Below are positions 9,922-20,941 of a stretch of DNA of 64,000 bases, piece after piece. Under the pieces are notes generated by a model, which saw nothing but the letters and a program-made list of their open reading frames with translations, searched no databases and was not told the origin of the DNA. Position 1 is the stretch's first letter; each line of letters begins with the position of its first letter. This DNA comes from Poa pratensis (Eukaryota > Streptophyta > Magnoliopsida > Poales > Poaceae): NCBI GenBank assembly GCA_947311845.1, contig CAMZMU010000034.1:85604325-85668324 (forward strand). The letters run 5' to 3'. Made by a program: the position numbers and the translations under genes.

Positions 9922-9991
9922 CCCGTCATACAGCCCAACGGTGCATTTGATATGCAGTCACTCACGAGCCACCGTTGGGCTGTATGACGGG
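9922..9991. repeat. Hairpin with perfect 22-bp arms
   Basis: Arm 9922-9943 (CCCGTCATACAGCCCAACGG...) and arm 9970-9991 are exact inverted copies around a 26-base spacer. The related sequence at 8960-9030 has a decayed version. Size suits a small-RNA-producing fold-back. Confidence 0.8.
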
Positions 9992-10000
9992 GAAACCGTG

Positions 10001-10394
10001 TGTTTTGGGCGTGTTTTTACCAAGGTGCTGCCCTCTCCCTCCCCTACCTAGGTGTTTGATCAAATTCCCCACTTTTTTTCAGATCTCGGCGACGATGTCC
10101 CGATTGGTGGATGGTTCTTCATAGGGATCCTTCTCACGTGAGTATTGACCCTGTGATGGTTCCTGCTCTTTGGGTGCGCAGCGCCGGCCGCTCAGCACCC
10201 CGTGGCTTAGGACCCGACAAAAGTTAGTGATATTATTCGTGATGTATTATGGTTAAATAAAAATGGACCCGAGCTATGTATTATGGTTTTCACCACATAA
10301 AGGTTTAATACATTACTACACATCACATAAAGGTTTAATACATTACATTGATTTACATAAATGCCATGAACCCTTCTTCGCGTATGTCCCTGGC
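10001..10394. other. 3' region of the TNP2 gene, no other gene
   Basis: Contains a short tandem repeat of CACATAAAGGTTTAATACATTAC (10300-10345) and AT-rich sequence downstream of the TNP2 stop. On the minus strand this is the expected 3' untranslated region. No clear polyadenylation signal was chosen. Confidence 0.45.
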
Positions 10395-12744
10395 CTATGA
10401 TCGCTTCGGCCGTAACCATGGAGCATCTTCATTATTTAACGGGATGCTTGGGTCAGTTTTCACTGTGAAGGGCGGAATTTCATCAAACTTATCATAATCT
10501 GCTGACATGTCTGTCTTGTCCTCGACTCCCACGATGTTTCTTTTCCCTGAAAGAACTATGTGACGCTTTGGCTCATCGTCTGATGTATTCGTTTGCTTAT
10601 TTTTTTCTTTTTTTCGGTCTGGAGGACATGTCCTTCACATAGAAAACCTGAGCCACATCATTGGCTAGGACGAATGGTTCGTTCCTGTAACAACCAAGAT
10701 TCTTGAGATCCACTGTTGTCATTCCGTACAGCTGGTCTACCTTTATCCCTTCTCCTTCATGTTGACCCAACTGCACCGAAACAAAGGGACCTTAAAAGTA
10801 GGTCCATAGTCAAGTTCCCATATCTCCTCTATGTAACCATAGTATGTGTCCTTTTGCCCATTCTCGTCTGTTGCATCAAAGCGGACACCACTGTTTTGGT
10901 TGGTGCTCTTTTTATCTTGGGCGATCGTGTAAAATGTATTCCCATTTATCTCGTACCCTTGGAAATTCAATACAGTCGAAGATGGTGACGCGGCCAACAA
11001 GTAGAGCTGATCTCCGACAGTGGTGTCATTCATGAGCTGTAATCGCAACCAACTGCCGAAAGTCTCCATGTGTTTTTCTTTAATCCAGGAGTCAGCCTCC
11101 CCCGGGTTCTTGGAGCGTACATAATTCTTGTGTTCCTCGATATACGGAGCCACGAAGGTGGAACTTTGTAGAACTGTGTAGTGTGCTTGAGTTAAAGAAT
11201 GCCCGTCCCTACATATCAGTGCTTTCTTTCCTAGCGTGCCTTTTCCACTCAGTCTCCCCTCATGCCGCGATTCAGGAACACCAATCGGCTTAAGGTCAGG
11301 AATAAAGTCAACACAGAACTCAATGACCTCCTCTGTTCCATAGCCCTTTGAGATGCTTCCTTCTGGCCTAGCACGGTTATGAACATATTTCTTCAAGACT
11401 CCCATGAACCTCTCGAAGGGGAACATATTGTGTAGAAATACAGGACCGAGAATGGCAATCTCGTCGACTAGGTGAACCAGGAGATGCGTCATAATATTGA
11501 AGAATGATGGGGGGAACACCAACTCGAAGCTGACAAGACATTGGACCACAGCCTTCTGTAAACTTGGTAGAGTTACTGGATCGATGACCTTCTGAGATAT
11601 TGCATTGAGGAATGCACATAGCTTCACAATGGGTACTCGAACATTTTCCGGTAGAAGCCCCCTCAATGCAACCGGAAGCAACTGCGTCATAATCACGTGG
11701 CAATCATGAGACTTCAGGTTCTGGAATTTTTTCTCTGCCATATTTATTATTCCCTTTATATTTGACGAGAAGCCAGCCGGGACCTTGATACTGCTCAGGC
11801 ATTCAAAAAAGATTTCCTTCTCTGCTTTGGTAAGAGCGTAGCTGCTTAAGTATTGACGCCCTTTATCCGTCTGCTTGTTGTATGGGTCTTTCATACGTTG
11901 CTGGTCCTCCCGTGCTTCTGGTGTATCTTTTGTCTTCCCATACACGCCCAGGAAGCCTAGCAGGTTCACGCAAAGATTCTTCGTCACGTGCATCACGTCG
12001 ATTGAAGACCGGACCTCTAGGACTTTCCAATAGGGTAGCTCCCAAAATATAGATTTCTTCTTCCATATGGGTACGTGGTTGTCAGCGTCATTCGGAACAG
12101 ATAGACTGCCAGGACCCTTTCCAAAGATTACTTCTAAATCCTTGACCATGTCATATATAACATCACCATCAGGGAGGTTAGGCTTCTTCCGGCGATCTGC
12201 CTCACCGTTGAAATGCTTGCCTTTCTTTCTTACGGCATGACTGTTCGGAAGAAATCGACGATGCCCCAGGTACACGTTCTTGTTTCCCAAATGTATACTT
12301 TCAGTCTTATCTAAACAGTGCGTGCATGCATTGTATCCCTTGTTTGACTGTCCTGAAATGTTACTAAGAGCAGGCCAATCATTGATGGTTACGAACAACA
12401 ACGCTCGTAGGTCAAATTCCTGTTGTTTGTGCTCATCCCACACACGTACACCTGGTTCGGACCACAACTGCAAAAGTTCATCAACTAATGGCCTTAGGTA
12501 CACATCAATGTCGTTGCCGGGTTGCTTCGGGCCTTGGATGAGCACTGGCATCATAATGAACTTCCGCTTCATGCACAACCAAGGAGGAAGGTTGTAGATA
12601 CATAGAGTCACGGGCCAAGTGCTATGACTGGAGCTCTGCTCCCCAAAAGGATTAAAGCCATCTGTACTTAGACCAAATCTTAAGTTCCTTGCGTCATCTG
12701 AAAATGTCGGGAACTCTCTCTCGATTTTTCTCCACTGGGACCCA

Positions 12745-13705
12745 TGTGAGGACCCCGGATTAACTATCCGAGATACTCGTTATGTTTCCTGCAACAATCC
12801 CATGATCAGTCTGTTGTTGCACATAACTCGAATTGGTATCACAGAACCCCCATAAATACCGAATAAATATACTTACTTGATTGAAGTCATAACTTCAACA
12901 GGTACTTGCAGCGGAAACAATATTGGTATAAAGATCAAAAGGAGAAGAAAGGAATACAAGACATTTTAGTTTAGGAAACAATTGTAATTTTCCTTTTCGA
13001 AATTCAGTTTCTTGTAGTAGAGTTGTAAAGACGTTGTAATTTATGTTTAATAAGAAGATTTGTTTGTCTTTGCAAGAATTCAATAGGTTGTAATATTTAT
13101 TGTAAGATTTGAGTTATTCAATCATTTATTAAATCATTTACCTAATTGTTATTTCAGTTCCTTCAATGTTTTAATTTGAATTATTTTATGAATTCAATTA
13201 TTTGAATATTATATTTGAATTCAAATTCCTACAACAAGCAAATTACCTAAAGGTCATGTCAAAATAGAGGTTTTTTAAAATAAGAGCTAAAAATACTTGC
13301 AAAATATTAATGTTGAAATATAGGCAGGAGATAGTATGTAGTTCTCCTTAGTTTATAAACAAGTAAATTTTGGAAATACTTTTGCTTTCTCAAATCATGG
13401 GCCATTGGGTTGTTGCTAAGAACAAAGCATCACTGAAAGAAGGAGTTGGTCAAATAAGACTGGAGAAGATATATGGAATATTTTTCTTGTCATGACATGA
13501 TCGCCAAAGTTAAATATATTTTTATATTGGTTGTGTCTTATTTTTGCTAATCAAATAACTTAACAACAAGTCACACAAGTTCAAACATGGCAATGGGAAG
13601 GAAAACACAATTATCAGTGAAACATTTTCAAAAGTTTTTGTTGGTTCTGAATTTTGGGTCTGATAAAACTAAGTTTTTCTTGGTTCCAAAATTTGGGATG
13701 TTACA
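12745..13705 (-). repeat. 3' LTR of the nested gypsy element
   Basis: 961 bp, complete, AT-rich. A 62-residue frame inside (12895-13083) is identical in the other LTR and reflects LTR identity, not a gene. Confidence 0.9.
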
Positions 13706-15516
13706 GATCCTTCCCCCCTTAAAAATAAATCTCGTCCTCGAGATTTGCCCGGTGGTAACAGGGGAGCACGAGGGCACGGGTTTTTGGGCTGGCTATACCT
13801 CCGAGGTCGATGCTCCTTCAGTGAGGTTGCCATGTGAGATCTTGACAACTTGATGATGTGAGGCTTTCTTTGTCGATATACTTCTGTGCTGAATTCAGAT
13901 CCTTGATGATGGGGTGGTCTTGACGATTAACTCGGATGGATAGTCTTGGTTGGTTGTTTCCAGATGCTACAAGGCTAAGGCGCAAGGAACTAATTATTAA
14001 CACCTTCTGGTATACGTACTGCAGGTCTTCCCCCTTAAAAAGGGGTTTTGAAGGGTCATCCTGAAGGTTGCGGCTGGAGTTGACTTGGAGGCATTGTTCT
14101 TCTTGGGTAGCTTGACATTCTTCGTCTTGGGTGTCGCGCCTTGGTGCTTGGGGTTGGTGCAGATATCACTTCCAGATATTTTCTCCTTACGAGGGTCACA
14201 GGTGGGGACGCGTTGTTCTCAGGATGCGTCAAGTCTGAGCACTCGACTCTCTCCGGTTTCTAGTTAGTAGAGGGATATTATAAACTTCTAAGGGCGTCTG
14301 AACTTGCTTGGTGGTTGATGTTGTCAACAACAGGTGCTTCCGTCGTTTAATTCTTCTTAGTGAATTCCGGTAGATCTTCTTCACGCTTTTCTTCCTTCGG
14401 CTTGTCGAGAAAAAGGCTGTCCCGAAAGACTTCTTTGGTTCGGGTTCTTCAGGAAGCTTTGCAGGTGTCTTCACCAGCAAGTTAGAGTGCACCAGAATAG
14501 TTAGGATTTCCGGGAAAACTTTCTGGTTGAGGGGCTTAGTTAGTTTTCAAGGGAGTTGGGTGCTATACTCTGAACATCAAACTTATTGTACCTAAGATCC
14601 AAAACAACCAACTTTACATAGGCCTCTAATTCTCGAGTCTTCAAAATACCATTCCAACATCCCTGGTAAGGCCACTACTATTAACTAGTTAACTGAATCA
14701 TGACTTTTGCCCAAGCTAAAGTCATTAGTCCACCATCATCTTGTTCGGCATAAACTCTTTATCATAGTATAATTCAATCTATCAAACACCCATCAAACCT
14801 TTTAGGCATAGTCTTCCCTTTACATTCTATCACAAAAATCGTAGTGGTCCACCAATTATTTCTTGATTGATTTCTCTCCCCAGATAGGCATATTTCATAT
14901 TATCTTACTCCTTCAGGGGGTCATTTTTCCCACGATCATATCATCAAAGCTAAATAAAACATCCAACAGTCATGTCATCATATCATCAAGAATTGACCCA
15001 CTTTCTAACCAAATTCAGATTTTATCTCAACAACTTTGGGCCTTGATCTCATAATCACAGATAAATGATCTTTGTAGGAATAATCCAAACAGAGCGGGAC
15101 AAGCTCTGAAAACTACTGTCGCCTAAAATGTCTTGCTACTAGACCAAGTCACATTGATTCCTAGAATCCGATAAACATTCACTTGTCCTCCACCAATTAT
15201 TTCTGGCATACAACGATCTGCTCATTTGCTAACTCATCTTTGACCACTTCCTATAATTCTCTAAGAATTTAGTACAAGGTCACTTGCGCTAGGAATCACC
15301 CTAAACGTTCCAACACTGGAGTATTCTTCTTAATTTACTTGCTTCCAACCAATCCAACATCATTTTATCAGCAAGTGCTTCCTAAAAATCCATCAACTTT
15401 CATCTTTATTTCTAAACCTTAAATCAAGGGTCACGTCTTCTAGTTCCAGATAACCACCAATGGTTGGGGACCACAACTGGTTAGCCCCAGAGTATTAATC
15501 AAACATATCATCTGTC
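13706..15516 (-). other. Remnant internal region of the nested gypsy element
   Basis: About 1.8 kb. Next to the 3' LTR the minus strand reads AATCTCGAGGACGAGATT (NLEDEI) and then a purine tract, the usual end of chromovirus-type pol. An 87-residue basic frame (14492-14229, with KSFGTAFFSTSRRKKS) is unassigned. The rest has no long frame, so the element depends on others for all enzymes. Confidence 0.6.
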
Positions 15517-16427
15517 CAATCCCATGATCAGTCTGTTGTTGCACATAACTCGAATTGGTATCACAGAACCCCCATAAATACCGAATAAATATACTTACTT
15601 GATTGAAGTCATAACTTCAACAGGTACTTGCAGCGGAAACAATATTGGTATAAAGATCAAAAGGAGAAGAAAGGAATACAAGACATTTTAGTTTAGGAAA
15701 CAATTGTAATTTTCCTTTTCGAAATTCAGTTTCTTGTAGTAGAGTTGTAAAGACGTTGTAATTTATGTTTAATAAGAAGATTTGTTTGTCTTTGCAAGAA
15801 TTCAATAGGTTGTAATATTTATTGTAAGATTTGAGTTATTCAATCATTTATTAAATCATTTACCTAATTGTTATTTCAGTTCCTTCAATGTTTTAATTTG
15901 AATTATTTTATGAATTCAATTATTTGAATATTATATTTGAATTCAAATTCCTACAACAAGCAAATTACCTAAAGGTCATGTCAAAATAGAGGTTTTTTAA
16001 AATAAGAGCTAAAAATACTTGCAAAATATTAATGTTGAAATATAGGCAGGAGATAGTATGTAGTTCTCCTTAGTTTATAAACAAGTAAATTTTGGAAATA
16101 CTTTTGCTTTCTCAAATCATGGGCCATTGGGTTGTTGCTAAGAACAAAGCATCACTGAAAGAAGGAGTTGGTCAAATAAGACTGGAGAAGATATATGGAA
16201 TATTTTTCTTGTCATGACATGATCGACAAAGTTAAATATATTTTTATATTGGTTGTGTCTTATTTTTGCTAATCAAATAACTTAACAACAAGTCACACAA
16301 GTTCAAACATGGCAATGGGAAGGAAAACACAATTATCAGTGAAACATTTTCAAAAGTTTTTGTTGGTTCTGAATTTTGGGTCTGATAAAACTAAGTTTTT
16401 CTTGGTTCCAAAATTTGGGATGTTACA
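15517..16427 (-). repeat. 5' LTR of the nested gypsy element, 3' end missing
   Basis: Matches 12795-13705 base for base apart from one seen substitution. The match ends at 15517, where unrelated internal sequence begins. Confidence 0.9.
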
Positions 16428-17666
16428 ACCCATCGGCGGGGTGTCTCAACTTCCCGTCTTTCTTACTCTCTTCTTTGTGCCATCGCAACAACCTGGCATG
16501 CTCTTTGTTTCTGAACAGACGTTTCAACCGTGGTATTATAGGAGCATACCACATCATCTTAGCAGGAACCCTCTACCGGGGGGGCTCGTCATCGCACTCA
16601 ACATCACCAGGGTCATCTTGTCTGATCTTGTACCGCAGTGCATTGCATACCGGGCATTTATCCATATTCTCGTACTCCTCACCGCGGTACATGATGCAGT
16701 CATTAATGCATGCATGTATCTTCTGCACATCTAATCCTAGAGGGCAGATAGCCTTCTTTGCTTCGTATGTAGGCTCGGGCAATTCGTTATCCTTTGGAAG
16801 CTTCGGCTTCATTATTTTCAGTAACTTCTCAAATCCCTTGTCAGAACAACCAGTCTCTGCCTTCCATTTCAGCAGTTCCAGTGTGGTACCGAGCTTTGTG
16901 CTGCCATCTTCGCAATTTGGGTACAGCAACTTTTTGTGATCCTCTAGCATGGCCTCCAACTTTAGCTTCTCCTTTTCTGTATCGCATTCTCGCTTTGCAT
17001 CAGAAATGACCCCACCAAGACCATCAGCGGGCTCATCTGATGCCCGATGTTCACCTCCTTCTTCTTCAACGTCTTCCATTACAGTATCACCGCATTCCTC
17101 AGGGAACATGGGATAGTTGTCATCATCCTCCTCTTCTTCATTGTCTTCCATCCTAACCCCTCTTTCTCCGTGCTTGGTCCAACAATTATAGCTGGGCATG
17201 AATCCTCTCCGAATCACGTGGTCTTGAATGGTTCTCGGGTCAGAGTACTCCCTGACGTTCCGACACTTCTCACATGGACAAGGCATAAAATTATCCACTT
17301 TGTTTGCCTCAGCCACTTCGAGAAATTTATGCAGGCCTGCAATAAACTCGGAACTGCGTCGTTCGCCGTACATCCATCGCATCCGTGCATCCATCTGCAT
17401 CATATAATTAAGTTTATCAAATACCATTACAATAACATCTTGAATAGTGAAATGACCACCGTACATCGACACGTGAAATATTTCTGTATCAATTACAGAT
17501 GAAAAGGATAAAGTTGCTAACCTCGGCCGAGGATATCATCTTGTGTGAACTTAAGTGTGGCTCGGGCATTTCATCGAACACATCTTGTGCGTGGCAAAGG
17601 AAAAAAACTAGCACCCACTTCCCACCAATCCAACCAGAAAAAAATAGAGGCGAGAAGAGAGGGGGT

Positions 17667-17680
17667 AGGTTATTTATAGG
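17667..17680 (-). promoter_or_regulatory. TATA box of the TNP2 gene
   Basis: The minus strand reads GCCTATAAATAACC about 130 bp upstream of the proposed start codon at 17539 and just inside the subterminal repeats, where CACTA transposase promoters lie. Confidence 0.55.
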
Positions 17681-17689
17681 CAGGGGGGT

Positions 17690-17927
17690 ATTGGTCCCGG
17701 TTCGTGCCACGAACCGGGACCAAAGCTCCGCGACACGCCACGTGTCCGGCACTGGAGCATTGGTCCCGGTTCGTGGCACGAACCGGGACCAATGTCCCCA
17801 ACCGAACCGGGACCAATGCCCTGGCAGCTCGAACCGGGACCAGTGCCAGGCATTGGTCCCGGTTTTTCACTGAACCGGGATTAATGGCCGATTCGGCTCT
17901 GGACGAAAGGTAGTTTTTCTACTAGTG
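17690..17927 (-). repeat. CACTA subterminal repeats and right terminal inverted repeat
   Basis: Five or more copies of GGTCCCGGTTCG / CGAACCGGGACC in both orientations; two pairs form short hairpins (17694-17722 and 17761-17790, arms GGTCCCGGTTCGTG). The outer end TTTTTCTACTAGTG closes the element at 17927. Confidence 0.88.
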
Positions 17928-18650
17928 CAAGCGGTTAAGTAGACTCGTAGAGAAGTCCCGTTTACCAGTTTCGGAAATTCCCACAAAATCCAATCGATGA
18001 CATAGAGCCCCTATACTTGCACCGCACCTGAAGTTTGCTGAACTGAGACCCAGTGTATAGCAAACTTCTCGCACATACACACACTGGGCTAAAATGTGCT
18101 CAGTCAATACAACAAACCTGTGCACCCCGTACCAGCATGCTCTGCATCCTCCATGTATGAGATGACAAGCACGGTGCGATGCTGTTGCTAGAGGCGGTGC
18201 AAGCCAGGTCATCTGGATTAGATGATCTAGTTGATATGACAAGATTAAGGGGGAGATTTGTTAGAAGTATTCTTGTCATGTCTAAGCATGAAGTTTCTAG
18301 ATTAGTAATGAAGTATCTAGAGTATGTAGGAGTCGTAGTAGAAGTTAAAGTCTGAAAGTGTCCTGTTCAAGTTAGAGTTGTGTAGTAGCTTCTAGATGTC
18401 ACAGGCTGGTGAACAGTAACCGAGCTAGACAAGCCAAGATATAGCCTCAAGCATATGTATGCAATATATAGAGCATATATGTGGTCTGTCATATATGCAT
18501 ATGTGTTAGTGTGTGTGAAGCACAACCTTGTTCGAAAGGAGCTAAGCGATTTAGCTCCATCATGGTTATCATTTAGATTGAAATTTGTAAGGATTGTACA
18601 GCTATGTTAGGTTAATGTGTTTGCGAGCTTGTAAATGTTCAAATCATGTG
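17928..18650 (+). mobile_element. 3' end of a copia-type element
   Basis: Sequence 18205-18257 reads CATCTGGATTAGATGATCTAG...GACAAGATTAAGGGGGAGAT, the usual 3' end of copia pol plus polypurine tract in Triticeae elements. The LTR start TGTTAGAAGTATTCTTG follows at about 18257. The LTR's own end is not certain and lies before about 18650, where the duplicated X segment starts. The CACTA tip at 17927 abuts copia internal sequence, so the CACTA probably jumped into this element. Confidence 0.6.
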
Positions 18651-19303
18651 TTTTTATATGTTGTTTTTGTGGCATGTGATGACGAGGCTGGTAAGGTCTT
18701 CTACGGGAGGATTAAGTGAGGAGCAACCTTGCACATTTCGATCATCTATAGAGCTTAATCGTCTAGAAAGCTCTAAAATGCAGAGCATGTTCTCATTACA
18801 TTTCAATCATGAACACTACACCAAAACTAAGCAGAAAAAATCCACCATTCACCAAAGGTTACTGCACGCAAAAATTAGAGCAGAAACATTTTGATTACAT
18901 CAAGATATACCATCAACTGATCACAACAGATCGGGCATGGCTGATGGCTCTCGGCCTTCGACCCATCAACCATGAGCACAGATTTAGGAATTGAGGGAGG
19001 ACAGATGTGGGCAGAAATTTAAAATTCAGGTTTACCTCATCATTGTGGTTGAGGCTGTCGCGGAGGTAGGAGACAGAGGCGCTCTACGTATGGCTCGGGG
19101 CGGTGGGAATTGGCGACGGACACACGGGCGTGGTGGCACCCGATGGGGCTCGAGGACGTACGGGCTCGGGCGGAGGAAGTCGCTGCGGCGGGGCCGTGGC
19201 TTGCCGGCGGGGAGAAGGAAAGCGGCGGCTGGGTCTAGGCGGAAGAGGAACTCGGTGACGTTTTTTTCCTTCTTCGAGCGGAAAGGAACGGTCAACGGGA
19301 TTT
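18646..19303 (-). other. Duplicated segment X1 with a conserved exon-like stretch
   Basis: This matches 25131-25664 (X2) over about 0.5 kb. On the minus strand both copies share a proline/arginine-rich frame (VLEP-R-PPR-RVRRQ-PPPRA-RRAP-SPTSAT) that ends at the same ATGAG|GTAAACCTG splice-donor-like site (19037 and 25437 regions). This may be the first exon of a small gene, now without its partners, or a leader exon carried by an old repeat. Product unknown. Confidence 0.4.
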
Positions 19304-19946
19304 TTTTATTATAGAAAGTATACGTGTATTCAAATCACGAAATAATACAAAGTCCTTGACCCATACAACCACACCTAACACACACACAAATAACCAGGAA
19401 AACAGAGAACACCCTAAAACAACCATAACAACACGAAGATCTCCGGAGCTCTCTGTCATCATCCCTGAACCTTGCGAGGAGACCCCTGCAGGACAAGAAT
19501 CTGCAACCAGACCTAAGCAGGTCATCATCTTCGACCACGACATAATCGCTGCCACGCTGCTCCCCCTTTTCATCACACCTGCACCGAAAGGACAAGGACA
19601 CACATGTGCATCCAACACGCCTGCACCAGTCTTCGCCATCTGTGGCTTTGAGTACCGCTATATGTGCCACTTCCAGATGGAAGAGAACTAGGATCCGGTT
19701 CCGGCGCCGTGGCCGGGCCATCCGTCCGGGCAAAGGAGGACATCCCTCCAGCAGCAACACAAAGAAAGAGGAAGAACAGCAGCAGAAAATCATACCGACG
19801 AGGAGGAAGAAGAATTTTCGTCTCCACACAACCATCTCCCATCCGAGGACCCAACCGGCCAGTGCCGATTGACCTCCAAACACCATAGCCCACGACCTCG
19901 ACGAGATCCGGATATCCCTCACCCCGTTGTAATAATAGTACGACAA
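19304..19946 (-). mobile_element. Probable retroposed insert (LINE-like 3' end)
   Basis: Absent from the parallel position in the second copy of the duplicated region. Read on the minus strand it ends in a 3'-UTR-like stretch (CACGTATACTTTCTATAATAAAAAAA) next to 19303, as LINE-type insertions do. A 203-residue frame on the minus strand (19946-19335) is rich in Cys and Arg and shows no known domain. No target duplication could be confirmed. Confidence 0.45.
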
Positions 19947-20941
19947 TGTTAAGTAATTTTTATTTGATAAACTAGAATAATCAGATACAAATTTTCACAT
20001 AGATGAGAATACCAGGTAGTGACTCTTACCGAGTTAAATGTCGATAAACTTGGCTCATTTAACTCAAACTTGTTTACTGATTAAAATGAAAACTCGGCTC
20101 TGCTCGTTTGAAATGACTTTGAGTCAAACCGAATCGAGTTGCGAGCTAATCGTTTAATTCGAGAGTTTCGAGTTTCGATTTCAGGCCAACGGCTGAGTAG
20201 CCAAGCCAAAATTTATGTCAAAATTTTAACATAGCACATCAAGGCCAAAATTCTATAGATATCAAAATTAGGCATAGACATGCGGGGTAATTTTTTTATA
20301 GATATCAAGTTGACACTGTCAGTTCGTGTTTGCCTCGAGTCCACCTCAGACCCGCCGGCCAGCCACATGGGCCTTTCTCCCACATCTCCCCCACCCCCCG
20401 TGACCCTGCAGCCAATTGTATCTGCCTTTGCTGCTACTTCCACCACCAGGACGCCACCCAACGACCTGTCACTAGCACCGCTGGTGATTCCGCCTCTTTT
20501 CGGCCCCAGATGAGCTCGGGTGGCACAACAAAACGACCATAGCCGTGTCGTGCATCTCGTTGTCGCCACCGCCATCCGAGGCTGTCCGACCTTGAGCTAA
20601 AATCGAGGGGTGGTTGTGCCTTTGTTTCCAGCCACGACAACTAGCCCTCGCTTACTGTAGGACTGTCCCCACGGACTCAAACTCCACCCAATTTTTTTTT
20701 GCCCACAAGGTGGTCGGTGGTTTGCTTGTAAGGAAAAAAAGTAATGTCACAAAATAATTAACTTCACCCATTATGATACTTATAGGTGAAAAACTGAAGC
20801 TAGATCCTTACAAAAGAAAATCACTATAAAATTATTTGATGGAATGAAAAGAGCAAACTCAGGGTTTGAACATAGAATCGTCTGTTCAAACCAAAATTAA
20901 CTTTGTTATAGTGTGACGCTAGTCATAAATAATGTCACCCT
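19947..20941. other. Duplicated segment Y1, no gene recognised
   Basis: Aligns with 27480-28411 (Y2). Shared landmarks include AACTAGAATAAT, ATTAGGCATA, TTTTTTATAGATATCAAGT and CCTCGAGTCCACC. The reading frames are not conserved between copies, so this is likely non-coding or long decayed. Confidence 0.55.

Larger units (their letters stand above)
8659..10000 (+). repeat. Tandem duplication of a promoter-hairpin module, period about 0.9 kb
   Basis: GAAGCACACGTACCCTATATATAGCCCCCC occurs (in pieces) at 8659 and 9551-9595; GACGTCTTGCCGCTG/TACCGCTG followed by TTGGATCGAAG at 8909-8935 and 9790-9820; and GGTGCATTTGATATGC...CACTCACGAGCCACCG at 8980-9015 and 9941-9976. So two diverged copies of one module lie in the same order. 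The segment 9180-9550 between them includes AAAGGTTTAATACATTA, also present at 10290-10345. Confidence 0.65.
12745..16427 (-). mobile_element. Young, internally deleted gypsy element in the TNP2 gene
   Basis: The element has TGTAACATCCC and GGTCCTCACA ends on the minus strand and is flanked by a perfect 5-bp target duplication ACCCA (12740-12744 and 16428-16432). On the minus strand the 5' LTR is 16427-15517 and the 3' LTR is 13705-12745. The 5' LTR lacks its last 50 bp and no tRNA-Met primer site follows, so a deletion removed the LTR end, primer site and nearly all of gag-pol. The aligned 911 bp of the two LTRs have no gaps; I saw one difference (C at 13504, A at 16226). A polypurine tract (AAGGGGGGAAGG) and the pol-end signature NLEDEI sit beside the 3' LTR. 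Confidence 0.9.
10395..17539 (-). pseudogene. CACTA TNP2-type transposase, interrupted by a retrotransposon
   Basis: TNP2 (TNPD-like) is the main transposase of plant CACTA elements. A short first exon (17539-17522, MISSAE) fits in phase to exon 2 from 17394 (MDARMRWMYGERRSSEF), the transposase-associated domain with CPCEKCRN. After an acidic linker comes DVQKIHACINDCIMYRGEEY and CPVCNALRY. At 16433 the frame is broken by a gypsy insertion and resumes at 12739 (QWRKIEREFPTF, NLRFGLSTDGFNPFG, then the Transposase_21 core). The 3' part shows DUF4218 (FPFERFMGVLKKYVHNRARPEG) and DUF4216 (GMTTVDLKNLGCYRNEPFVLA). Frameshifts near 10745 and in the A-rich run near 10605 separate the last segments; the original end (DAPWLRPKRS) stops at 10395. 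Two frameshifts plus the insertion make it inactive. Confidence 0.88.
8270..17927 (-). mobile_element. CACTA element with TNP2 gene, right terminus at 17927
   Basis: The right end is clear: subterminal GGTCCCGGTT repeats (17690-17890) and the terminal TTTTTCTACTAGTG, the inverse of a CACTAGTAGAAAAA tip. The TNP2 transposase gene runs leftwards from it, as expected for the 5' end. The left tip was not found; the start given here is a guess based on subterminal motifs at 8480-9560. A gypsy element (12745-16427) is nested inside. Whether this and the ORF1-type gene at 2884-4742 belong to one element or two is undecided; the second set of subterminal repeats facing right at 7936 favours two. Confidence 0.6.

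Noticed and set aside
19335..19946. 203-residue Cys/Arg-rich protein
   Set aside because: It lies in a retroposed insert, has no domain and no conserved start; kept only as part of the insert.
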